Shown: positions 1-7,324 of the stretch, one piece after another | How positions within the stretch are numbered: position 1 is the stretch's first letter | Layout of the letters: each line of letters starts with the position of its first letter | Assembly: GCF_028802875.1 (NCBI RefSeq) | Contig: NZ_JARAMP010000010.1 | Coordinates: 91,643-155,642 of the forward strand | Direction of reading: 5' to 3' | From: Seohaeicola sp024304985 | Lineage (GTDB): Bacteria; Pseudomonadota; Alphaproteobacteria; Rhodobacterales; Rhodobacteraceae | DNA length: 64,000 bases | The notes under the pieces: model-generated | Told to the model about the DNA's origin: nothing | Database searches by the model: none | The model's input: the letters and a program-made list of their open reading frames with translations, nothing else | Program-made: the position numbers and the translations under genes

Positions 1-2
1 AT

Positions 3-188
3 GTGGAGACGCCCACGATGGAAAGCACCCTTGGGGCCAAGGGCGCGGGAGAGGCGGGCACCGCCGGGGCGCCTGCTGCCGTGATGAATGCCATCAATGA
101 CGCGCTGCGCCCGCTGGGGGCGCAGGTCACCGCCATGCCCTTCACGCCGGAACGCATCCTGCGCGCGATGGGACAGATCGAAGACTGA
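3..188 (+). CDS. Molybdenum hydroxylase large subunit, C-terminal end (partial)
   Basis: Only the last 61 residues are in the window; the reading frame is open from the left edge, so the true start lies upstream. The segment contains GAKGAGEAG followed by GAPAAVMNAI, the pattern found near the C-terminus of xanthine dehydrogenase/CO dehydrogenase large subunits, where the Glu of the GxGE motif is the catalytic base beside the Mo-molybdopterin centre. The enzyme would hydroxylate a heterocycle, aldehyde or similar substrate; the substrate cannot be told from this fragment. A TRAP operon follows 50 bp downstream on the same strand, which may import the substrate or a precursor. Confidence 0.8.
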   Translation: METPTMESTLGAKGAGEAGTAGAPAAVMNAINDALRPLGAQVTAMPFTPERILRAMGQIED

Positions 189-238
189 CGAAACCGCAGC
201 GCGCAGGAGGAGGCACGCTGCACTAGGGAGGAAACACC

Positions 239-1294
239 ATGAAGTTCACGACACTTACAGCGGCAACCGCGCTGGCCGTCTTTGGCGCGGGCTGGGCACA
301 GGCGCAGCAATCCATCACGGTCAATATCGGATCGAGCCACCCGGAGGCGAATATCTGGGTCTATGCGATGAAGAACGCGTTCCAGCCCGAGGTGGACCGT
401 ATTCTGGCGGAAGCGGGCGAATACAAGATTACCTGGAACGAAGCCTATGGCGGCACGCTATACAAGTTCACCGACACCCGCGAGGCGGTGATGGACGGGA
501 TCGTGGATGTCGGCATGGTGGGCACTGTCTGGGAAGGCTCGGACATGCCGTTGCAGAACGTGACCTATTTCACGCCTTTCGCCACCTCGGATCACAAGAT
601 GATCATCGAGATCTTCGACGAGCTGAGCGAGACGCTGCCCGAACTGCGCGACAGCTGGGCTGCGAATGGTATGGTGCATCTGTCCTCGCTGATCACCGAC
701 AGCTATGACATCTATGCAAATTTCCCCGTCAGCAGCATGGCTGATCTGCAGAACCGCAAGCTGAACGCGCCGGGCACATCGGCCAACTGGTTGCAGGGCA
801 CGGGGGCGACCCCGGTGGATGGCGCGCTGACCACCTATTACACCAATATCCAGACCGGCGTGACCGAAGGGGCCTTGTCCTTTGCCTCGGGCATTTTGCC
901 GACGCGGGTTTATGAGGTGGCACCTGAACTGACCCGCGTGGGCATCGGGTCGATGTATTTCGGCGGGATCGCGGCCAACAAGGACTTCTTCGAGGGTCTG
1001 CCCGAGCCCGTGCAGGCCGCATTCCGCGAGGCGGCCAAGGCTACGTCCAAGGCGCATGGCGATTATGTCCAGCAGCTTGCCGACCGCGCCATGACCGAGA
1101 TGCAGGCGGCAGGTCTGAAAGTGACCGAACTGCCCGCCGATCAGAAGGCGGCATGGGTTGAAAACCTGCCCAATATCATCGAGCCTTGGCTCCAGCAGAC
1201 GGGTGATGCGGGCAAGACCGTTCTCAAGGCCTATTTTGCGGCACTGCGCGAGCGCGGGGCCGAGCCACTGCGGGCCTGGGACGAAGGTCTCTGA
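239..1294 (+). CDS. TRAP transporter solute receptor (DctP family)
   Basis: A 351-residue periplasmic binding protein of a tripartite ATP-independent transporter. It has a classical signal peptide (MKFTTLTAATALAVFGAG, probable cleavage after AQA near residue 22) and the DctP fold, with the inter-domain segment MADLQNRKLNAPG at about residues 163-175. A GGAGG ribosome site lies 8 nt before the ATG. Permease genes dctQ and dctM follow directly, so this is the receptor of a complete transporter. Most DctP proteins have an Arg at the end of the L-x-G-x-x-x-R element that salt-bridges substrate carboxylates; here the corresponding residue seems to be Asn, hinting at an unusual ligand. Ligand unknown. 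Confidence 0.88.
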   Translation: MKFTTLTAATALAVFGAGWAQAQQSITVNIGSSHPEANIWVYAMKNAFQPEVDRILAEAGEYKITWNEAYGGTLYKFTDTREAVMDGIVDVGMVGTVWEGSDMPLQNVTYFTPFATSDHKMIIEIFDELSETLPELRDSWAANGMVHLSSLITDSYDIYANFPVSSMADLQNRKLNAPGTSANWLQGTGATPVDGALTTYYTNIQTGVTEGALSFASGILPTRVYEVAPELTRVGIGSMYFGGIAANKDFFEGLPEPVQAAFREAAKATSKAHGDYVQQLADRAMTEMQAAGLKVTELPADQKAAWVENLPNIIEPWLQQTGDAGKTVLKAYFAALRERGAEPLRAWDEGL

Positions 1295-1319
1295 TCCGCA
1301 CCACCACTCACGCGACATG

Positions 1320-1343
1320 CGCCCGTCCGGATCTGTCCGGGCG
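1320..1343 (+). promoter_or_regulatory. Stem-loop between TRAP receptor and permease genes
   Basis: Perfect 6-bp arms CGCCCG/CGGGCG enclose a 12-nt loop that itself contains the palindrome TCCGGA. It lies between the receptor and dctQ. No T-tract follows, so it is more likely an mRNA-stabilising or partially terminating hairpin that keeps receptor levels above permease levels than a full terminator. Confidence 0.45.
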
Positions 1344-1375
1344 GGTGTTGCACCAAGAAAGGCAGGACCACAGCC

Positions 1376-1936
1376 ATGGCAGGGCAGGATGACACCGGGA
1401 CGCGGGCCGGCATAGGCGCACCGCTTGGCCCCATCGGAGCAGCGCTGTCCATGGCGGCGGCGGTCTTGTCCAGTATCGGCACGGTCTGGATCGCGGCGCT
1501 GATGTTTCTTGTCGTGGGCGATGTGATCGGCCGCAATTTCATGAATGCCCCGATCACCGGCGTGGCCGAGATCGCGGCGCGGTCGGTCGTGGCCATCGTG
1601 TTCCTTCAGGTGGCCCATGCCATCATGCAGGGGCGGCTGACGCGGGCGGATTTCCTGATCCGGGGGATCGGGGCACGGCTGCCCATGGCGCGCGTCGCGC
1701 TGGAGCGCAGTTTCGCGATTGCGGGCGCGATTGTCTTTGCGCTGATCGTCTGGGCGTCCTGGGGCAAGACGGTGGGCAGCTGGACCTCGGCCGAGTTTTT
1801 CGGCGTGCAGGGGGTGTTCACCATCCCGACCTTTCCATTCCGGGCCATCACCATCATCGGCGCGTCGCTGGCCTGTCTTGCCTGCCTCTATCGTGCCGCC
1901 CATCTGGACGACAGCGGCGAGGCTGACGCATCATGA
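1376..1936 (+). CDS. TRAP transporter small permease (DctQ family)
   Basis: A 186-residue inner-membrane protein with four predicted hydrophobic segments (about residues 25-55, 70-90, 105-130 and 150-170), the usual DctQ topology. DctQ pairs with the large subunit DctM to form the Na+-driven permease that accepts substrate from the receptor. The gene follows the receptor gene after an 81-bp gap with a stem-loop and overlaps dctM by ATGA (1933-1936), indicating translational coupling. The N-terminal 20 residues are polar and variable, as is common in this family. Confidence 0.85.
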   Translation: MAGQDDTGTRAGIGAPLGPIGAALSMAAAVLSSIGTVWIAALMFLVVGDVIGRNFMNAPITGVAEIAARSVVAIVFLQVAHAIMQGRLTRADFLIRGIGARLPMARVALERSFAIAGAIVFALIVWASWGKTVGSWTSAEFFGVQGVFTIPTFPFRAITIIGASLACLACLYRAAHLDDSGEADAS

Positions 1937-3261
1937 CCACTCTTGCCATCGGCTTTGTCCTGATCGTTCTTCTTGTGGCGCTGGTCCTGCTGGGGATGCA
2001 GATCGCCTATGCGCTGTTCGGCGTGGCCTTCATCGGCATCTGGATCATCCGCGACAATATCGACCTAGGCTTCCGGATGCTGGAGCTGACGGTCTATAGC
2101 GGGATTGCGGATTATCTGTTCGCGACCATTCCCCTGTTCGTGCTGATGGGGTTGCTTGTCAGCGTGTCCAATGTGGGCCGCGACACGTTCGAGGTGGCCG
2201 AGGAATTGCTGCGCCGCATGCTTTGTGGTCTGGGCGTGGCGACGGTGGCGGCGAATACGGTCTTTGCGGCCGTGACGGGCGTCTCCATCGCATCGGCGGC
2301 GGTCTTTACACAGGTGGCGGTGCCCGAGATGACACGGCACGGCTATCGCCCGGCCTTTGCCGCAGGCACGGTGGCCGGATCGTCGGTGCTGGGCATGATG
2401 ATCCCGCCGAGCCTGTTGCTGATCATCTATGGCGTGTTGGCCGAGGTGTCGATTGGCGGCATGTTCATCGCCGGCATCGTGCCGGGTCTGCTGATGGCGG
2501 TGGGTTTTGTCGTGATGCTGATGCTGATGGCGCTGCTGGCACCGCGGTTCGTCTTTGTCGATGCCGCCGCCGCGCGGGAGAAGCGGCTGGACCGGAACGG
2601 GCCGAAGATGCCGCTGGGCGTCATGCTGTCCAAGCTGGTGCCCATCGTGGTGCTGGTGCTGCTGGTTCTGGGCGGTCTCTATACCGGGTTTTTCACGCCG
2701 ACCGAAGCGGGCGGTGTCGGGGCCTTTGGCGCGCTGGTGATCGCGCTGGCGCGGCGCAGTCTGGACCGCCGCAAGATGTGGGAGGTGCTGAAACAGACCG
2801 GCACGATCTCGGTGTCGATCCTGCTGCTGCTGATTGCGGCCAGTTTCTATTCGCGGATGCTGTCGATTGCCGGTCTGCCCGCCGCCATTGCCGATCTGGT
2901 GCAGGCGGGCGGGTTCAGCCCGCTGGGGTTCCTGTTTCTTTATGCGGTGATCATCTTGCTGATGGGGATGATCCTGGACAGCACCTCGATCCTGCTGATC
3001 ATGGTGCCGATTGCCGCGCCCATTGCGCAAAGCCTTGGCATTGACCTGATGCAGTTCGGGATCGTCACCGTCATCGCGGTCGAGATCGGCTTGCTGACGC
3101 CGCCCTTCGGGATCTCGGTCTTTACGGTGCACAACACGCTGAACAGGCCGGATGTGAAGGTGGAGCAGATCTTTGCGGCCACCCTGCCCTTCATCGCGGT
3201 GATGCTGGCGGTGCTGCTGCTGGTGGCGCTGGTGCCCGCAACGGCGACGGTGTTCCTGTAG
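1933..3261 (+). CDS. TRAP transporter large permease (DctM family)
   Basis: A 442-residue, strongly hydrophobic protein with about 11-12 membrane segments, matching DctM/SiaM-type large permeases. Family features include SSVLGMMIPPSLLLIIYG around residue 155-172 and GLYTGFFTPTEAGGVGAFG around residue 249-267, the two inverted-repeat hairpin regions holding the transport site, and a late LTPPFGISVF segment. It overlaps the upstream dctQ by 4 bp. This is the last gene of the plus-strand TRAP operon; the next gene converges from the other strand. Confidence 0.9.
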   Translation: MTTLAIGFVLIVLLVALVLLGMQIAYALFGVAFIGIWIIRDNIDLGFRMLELTVYSGIADYLFATIPLFVLMGLLVSVSNVGRDTFEVAEELLRRMLCGLGVATVAANTVFAAVTGVSIASAAVFTQVAVPEMTRHGYRPAFAAGTVAGSSVLGMMIPPSLLLIIYGVLAEVSIGGMFIAGIVPGLLMAVGFVVMLMLMALLAPRFVFVDAAAAREKRLDRNGPKMPLGVMLSKLVPIVVLVLLVLGGLYTGFFTPTEAGGVGAFGALVIALARRSLDRRKMWEVLKQTGTISVSILLLLIAASFYSRMLSIAGLPAAIADLVQAGGFSPLGFLFLYAVIILLMGMILDSTSILLIMVPIAAPIAQSLGIDLMQFGIVTVIAVEIGLLTPPFGISVFTVHNTLNRPDVKVEQIFAATLPFIAVMLAVLLLVALVPATATVFL

Positions 3262-3291
3262 GCGGAGCGGGATCGCCCCGCGCGGTGTCAA

Positions 3292-3306
3292 GGCGCGGCT
3301 CGCGCC
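3292..3306. terminator. Possible weak hairpin between convergent TRAP operons
   Basis: GGCGCG-GCT-CGCGCC forms a 6-bp perfect stem with a 3-nt loop in the 103-bp gap between the two convergent dctM genes. There is no T-run on either side, so terminator function is uncertain; the rest of the gap is GC-rich with no other clear element. Confidence 0.35.
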
Positions 3307-3364
3307 GCCGCGCGATTGGCCGATCCGCCCCGCGTGTCGGCCATCGCACCCTCACCGTTGCAGA

Positions 3365-4699
3365 TCAGCGCGCGCCCATCGGCAGGTGCAGGACCAGTGC
3401 GGGAAAGACGATCACCAGAAGCAGCGCCGCGATCTGGATCAGAACGAAGGGCATGACCCCCTTGTAGATGGTCGAGATCGGGATATCGGGGGCGATGCCG
3501 CGCAGGTAAAAGAGCGCATATCCGAAAGGTGGCGTCAAAAAGGACGTTTGCAGGTTCACCGCCAGTGCGATGGCGAACCAGATCATCACCTGCTCGGACG
3601 GCATGCCGAAATCCAGCAGCGCCACGACGGGGGCGACGATGGGGACAACGACCAGCGTGATCTCGACCCAGTCCAGAAAGAAGCCCAAGAGGAAGATCAG
3701 CGCCATGATGATGAACAGGACCCAATAGGGGTTCGCATCCTCGATATTGAAGATCTCCAGTATCATCGCGTCCCCGCCCAGACGGCGGAACACGACCGAA
3801 AAGATCGAGGCCCCGATCATCACGAACACGATCATGGCCGTGGTCTTGGTGGTCTCGTAGACGGCGCCTTGCAAGGCCGGGAATGTCAGCTTGCGCGACA
3901 TCAGCGCCAGCAGCAGCGCGCCCGCCGCGCCGATGGCCGCGGATTCGGTGGGGGTGGCGATACCGGCGATGATCGTGCCCAGCACCGACAGGATCAGCAC
4001 GAACGGGGCCAGCAGATCGCGGGTCAGCGCCCATGCGGCGGGCCAGAAGGCGATAGGCTCGACCCGTTCGGGCGCGGGCACGCGATGGGGCGCGAAGAAC
4101 GCCACCCCAGCGAGGTAGAGGAAATAGAGTCCGGCCAGCAGCAGCCCGGGCCCGATGGCCCCCATGAACAGATCGCCCACGGACAGGCGCATCTGATCGC
4201 CCAGAATGATCAGCATGATCGAGGGCGGCAGCAGGATGCCCAATGTGCCCGATGAGGCGATGAGGCCACAGGAGAGCTTCATGTCATAGTTCGCCTCGCG
4301 CATGGCGGGCAAGGCCATCATGCCCATCATCACGACAGAGGCGCCGATGATGCCGGTCGAAGCCGCCATGATCACACCGATGATCGCCACCGCGAAGGCA
4401 TAGCCCCCCGGCAAGCCGCGAAAGAGGGCGGCCAGCGAGCGCATGAGCCGTTCCGCGATGCCCGAGCGTTCCAGCATCAGGCCCATGAAGACGAACAGGG
4501 GGATGGCGACCAGCAGCCAGTTGGTCAGGATGCCCGAATAGATGCGCTGCACGCCCATGGACAGAAAGAGCATCGGCACATCGGCCAGCACGGCAAAAAG
4601 GATGCCGACGCCTGCCAGAATGAAGGCTACCGGATAGCCCGAGAACACGCCCGCCATCAGCGCGAGCAGCATCAGCATGGGCCACAGATGTTCGGTCAT
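3365..4699 (-). CDS. TRAP transporter large permease (DctM family), second system
   Basis: I place the start at the ATG at 4699 (MTEHLWPM), giving 444 residues, the normal DctM size; the frame stays open upstream but overlaps dctQ. The protein has about 12 membrane segments, with SSGTLGILLPPSIMLIILGD and GIATPTESAAIGAAGA as the two DctM hairpin signatures and FLTPPFGYALFYL near the end. It overlaps dctQ by ATGA (4696-4699) and is the last gene of the minus-strand operon of receptor, DctQ and DctM. The receptor type suggests import of an organic acid such as a 2-oxo acid. Confidence 0.9.
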   Translation of the reverse strand: MTEHLWPMLMLLALMAGVFSGYPVAFILAGVGILFAVLADVPMLFLSMGVQRIYSGILTNWLLVAIPLFVFMGLMLERSGIAERLMRSLAALFRGLPGGYAFAVAIIGVIMAASTGIIGASVVMMGMMALPAMREANYDMKLSCGLIASSGTLGILLPPSIMLIILGDQMRLSVGDLFMGAIGPGLLLAGLYFLYLAGVAFFAPHRVPAPERVEPIAFWPAAWALTRDLLAPFVLILSVLGTIIAGIATPTESAAIGAAGALLLALMSRKLTFPALQGAVYETTKTTAMIVFVMIGASIFSVVFRRLGGDAMILEIFNIEDANPYWVLFIIMALIFLLGFFLDWVEITLVVVPIVAPVVALLDFGMPSEQVMIWFAIALAVNLQTSFLTPPFGYALFYLRGIAPDIPISTIYKGVMPFVLIQIAALLLVIVFPALVLHLPMGAR

Positions 4700-5268
4700 G
4701 ACAGGTCCTTCTGGTCTTTGTCCGTTGTGCCGCGCAACAGTTCCACCGCTGTGCCAAGCCCGCGCAGGAGGCCCATCAGACCCAGAATGGCAAAGGACAG
4801 CGGCACCATCGCCTTGATGATCCAGCGGCTGTTCAGCCCGCCCTGGGTCGAGCCTTCGCCGGTCGTCCATGCGGTCAGCGCAAAGGACCAGCCATACCAT
4901 GCGATGATCAGGCAGAAGGGCAGCAGGAAGAGAAGATCGCCCAGCATGCGGGTCCACAGACGCTGGCGCTGCGTCATCATCAGTGACAGGAAATCCACCG
5001 CCACATGCTTGTCGTCACGCAGGGCCCATGCGCCGCCGAACAGGACCAGAAGCGCGAAAATATACCATTGCAGGTCGAACAGGCCGTTCACCGTCAGGGC
5101 GCGGCCCAGAACGGGCAGTTGCGCATCCCACGCCATCAGGGTGTTCAGGCCCATCTTGGCATAGACCACCGCGATCAGGATCGAGGCGATCAGCGGCAGG
5201 ATCAGCCAGCTGACCCATTTGCCGGGCAGGCACAGCAGGTCCAGCAGTTTCGTCAGGATTGCAGGCAT
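4696..5268 (-). CDS. TRAP transporter small permease (DctQ family), second system
   Basis: Chosen start is ATG at 5268 (MPAILTKL), preceded by GAGGGGGAG; an upstream in-frame ATG would add 17 residues but has a poorer ribosome site. The 190-residue product has four membrane spans (about 18-40, 60-82, 105-127 and 148-172), and the conserved DDKHVAVDF stretch typical of DctQ subunits. It couples to dctM by a 4-bp overlap and is separated from the receptor gene by a 71-bp gap holding a strong stem-loop. Confidence 0.86.
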   Translation of the reverse strand: MPAILTKLLDLLCLPGKWVSWLILPLIASILIAVVYAKMGLNTLMAWDAQLPVLGRALTVNGLFDLQWYIFALLVLFGGAWALRDDKHVAVDFLSLMMTQRQRLWTRMLGDLLFLLPFCLIIAWYGWSFALTAWTTGEGSTQGGLNSRWIIKAMVPLSFAILGLMGLLRGLGTAVELLRGTTDKDQKDLS

Positions 5269-5292
5269 GTCTCCCCCTCCCCTCGCAAGGAA

Positions 5293-5315
5293 CAGGGCGG
5301 CGCGGGGCCGCCCTG
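5293..5315 (-). promoter_or_regulatory. GC-rich stem-loop after the TRAP receptor gene
   Basis: Perfect 9-bp arms CAGGGCGGC/GCCGCCCTG enclose a 5-nt loop, just downstream of the receptor stop codon and before dctQ. Probably an mRNA-stabilising or partial termination element that lowers permease relative to receptor expression; no T-tract is present. Confidence 0.55.
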
Positions 5316-5339
5316 CCATTGGTTCAGTCTAGCAAAGGG

Positions 5340-6383
5340 TCAGCGCGGCGGAAGGGCTTGCAGCGCGCTCCATTCCCCGACCGAGTCCATATAGGCGCGC
5401 AGCGATGTCAGCGCCTCGGCGAAGATCGGGTCGTTCTGGGCCTGCTCTTCCAGCACTTCCTCGGATGCGGCGCGCAGGGCCAGCAGCACCTCATCGGGGA
5501 AGCGTTTGATCTCGACGCCGGCTTCGCGGATCGTGGCGATGGCCTCGGCCTGCGCATCGACCTGATCGTGCAGGTTATAGGCGATGTTGGCGTAGCAGGC
5601 TTCTTTCATGATCTCCTGCGTGGCCGCGTCAAAGCCGTTCCAGACATCCATGTTGATGATGATGCTGTCCCAGCTTGAGGGCTGATGCCAGCCGGGGAAG
5701 TAGTAGTATTTCGTCACGCGCTGGAAGCCGAAGCCCACGTCAAGCTGCGGGGCGGAAAACTCGGCGGCGTCGATGCGACCGGTTTCGAGGCTGAGGAAGA
5801 TCTCGCCCGCTGGCACCATCTGGGTATTGGCGCCCAGCTTGGCCATGGTCAGGCCACCAAGGCCCGCGATGCGCATGTTGAGGCCCTTGAGGTCGTCAAC
5901 CGTGTTGATTTCCTTGTTGAACCAGCCGCCCGCCTCGGCACCGACCAGATGGCAGGGCAGAACCTTGACGTTCAAAGGATCATAAGCCTTCTGGATGATC
6001 TCGAGCCCGCCGCCTTCGAACATCCAGGCCAGCGCGATATCGGGGGTCGGGCCGAAGGGCATGGAGCCCACGAGGTTCGCGACGGGGATCTGTTGCGCCC
6101 AGTAGCCGATCCAGTCGAAGCCCATCTGGAGCGCACCCGAACTGACCGCGCCGAACACTTCGAACGGGGGCACGAATTCGCCTGCGCCATGCACCTTGAT
6201 GGTGACATCGCCGCCGGTCATCTTCGACACGCGATCCGCCCAAAGCTGCGGGCTGGGGCCGATCGAGGGCACGTTCAGACCGAAGACGCTTTGCAGGTCA
6301 TAGGTCTGCGCCTGCGCCACGCCGACGGATGCGCCCGTGGTCATCACAGCGGCCAGAACAGCCGTACTCAACACATGTTTCAT
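5340..6383 (-). CDS. TRAP transporter solute receptor (DctP family, 2-oxo-acid-receptor-like)
   Basis: Start chosen at ATG 6383 (MKHVLSTAVL), with GGAGG 7 nt upstream; a longer frame would add 19 unlikely residues. The 347-residue product has a signal peptide (cleavage after AQA near residue 26) and the DctP fold. LKGLNMRIAG carries the conserved Arg, and YYYFPGWHQPS plus FSLNVPS-like N-terminal features recall the TakP subgroup that binds 2-oxo acids or lactate with a divalent cation. That assignment is by resemblance only. First gene of the minus-strand TRAP operon, driven from the 6468-6513 region. Confidence 0.88.
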   Translation of the reverse strand: MKHVLSTAVLAAVMTTGASVGVAQAQTYDLQSVFGLNVPSIGPSPQLWADRVSKMTGGDVTIKVHGAGEFVPPFEVFGAVSSGALQMGFDWIGYWAQQIPVANLVGSMPFGPTPDIALAWMFEGGGLEIIQKAYDPLNVKVLPCHLVGAEAGGWFNKEINTVDDLKGLNMRIAGLGGLTMAKLGANTQMVPAGEIFLSLETGRIDAAEFSAPQLDVGFGFQRVTKYYYFPGWHQPSSWDSIIINMDVWNGFDAATQEIMKEACYANIAYNLHDQVDAQAEAIATIREAGVEIKRFPDEVLLALRAASEEVLEEQAQNDPIFAEALTSLRAYMDSVGEWSALQALPPR

Positions 6384-6467
6384 GGTTTCTCCTCCCTGAA
6401 GGTGCCTGCGCGGTCTGGGCCGGCAGGCGGTCTTTGGCACAGCATGGGACTGCCCCTGCCGCTCCCT

Positions 6468-6513
6468 ATTTGTTAGATATAATCAAATACGTTTGCAAGA
6501 AACAAATTATTTG
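6468..6513. promoter_or_regulatory. Divergent overlapping promoters with palindromic operators
   Basis: An AT-rich island between the minus-strand TRAP operon and the plus-strand SDR gene. A plus-strand consensus -10 TATAAT sits at 6478-6483, without a clear -35. For the minus strand, TTGTTT (6505-6500) and TTATAT (6482-6477) are exactly 17 nt apart, a good sigma70 pair. The -10 boxes are covered by an imperfect 21-bp palindrome, ATTTGnT-N7-AnCAAAT (6468-6488), and a perfect 11-bp palindrome CAAATTATTTG lies at 6503-6513. The arrangement suggests one repressor controls both directions; the IclR gene at 9971 or the GntR gene at 44346 are candidates but unproven. Confidence 0.6.
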
Positions 6514-6551
6514 CTAGGTACAGCCCAAGGATGAACCGGGGAGGATGGGAC

Positions 6552-7307
6552 ATGACAGAGCGGTTTGACGGCAAGGTGGCCGTCGTCACGGGAGCGGCGC
6601 AGGGCAATGGAAAAGCCATCGCCACAGCGCTGGCACAGGCCGGGGCCGCCGTCGCCTGCTGTGACATGCAGGCCGATTCGCTGGCATCCACCGTGGCCGG
6701 GATCACCGCAGCCGGAGGCCGCGCCGTCGCGGTGCCGCTGGACGTGACGGATGCGGCGGGATGTGTCGCGGCGGCTGAACGGGTGCGCGCGGAACTGGGT
6801 GACGCCGCCATTCTGGTGAACAATGCGGGCATCATCCGGCGCACGCCGCTGGACGCGGACAGCTTTGCCGCCGACTGGGACGCGGTCATGGCCGTCAACA
6901 CGACCGGCGTGATGCAGGTCAGCCGGGCCTTTCTGGATCAGTTGAAGGCGACGCGGGGCAGCATCGTCAACCTTGGCTCGATCATGTCGGTGACGGCAGG
7001 GCCGGGATTGTCGGCCTATGCCGCGTCAAAGGGCGCGGTGCTGCAACTGACCCGCGCGATGGCCCATGACCTTGCCCCCTTCGGCATCCGGGTGAACGCG
7101 ATTGCGCCCGGCGTGATCGAAACTCCCATGACCGAGGCGACCCGCACGAATGCCGATGCCATTGGCCGGTTCATGGCCCATACGCCGATGCGCCGCGTGG
7201 GCCTGCCCGAAGAACTGGCGGGGCCGGTCCTGTTTCTGGCGTCAAGCGCCGCAAGCTATGTGACGGGGGCCTTGCTACCCGTCGATGGCGGATACCTGTC
7301 CGCCTGA
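6552..7307 (+). CDS. SDR family NAD(P)-dependent oxidoreductase
   Basis: A 251-residue classical short-chain dehydrogenase. Seen: cofactor motif TGAAQGNG (13-20), NNAG (90-93), catalytic Ser about 143 and YxxxK at Tyr156/Lys160, then the PG-x-I-x-T segment and a C-terminal PVDGGYL. I chose ATG 6552 because GGGGAGGA lies 6-7 nt upstream; the longer start at 6531 has no comparable site. It is the first gene of a plus-strand cluster with a flavoprotein and an exporter, and shares a regulatory region with the divergent TRAP operon, so it may oxidise or reduce an imported hydroxy or oxo compound. Substrate unknown. Confidence 0.88.
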   Translation: MTERFDGKVAVVTGAAQGNGKAIATALAQAGAAVACCDMQADSLASTVAGITAAGGRAVAVPLDVTDAAGCVAAAERVRAELGDAAILVNNAGIIRRTPLDADSFAADWDAVMAVNTTGVMQVSRAFLDQLKATRGSIVNLGSIMSVTAGPGLSAYAASKGAVLQLTRAMAHDLAPFGIRVNAIAPGVIETPMTEATRTNADAIGRFMAHTPMRRVGLPEELAGPVLFLASSAASYVTGALLPVDGGYLSA

Positions 7308-7324
7308 AGGAAGGAATTGACGAG

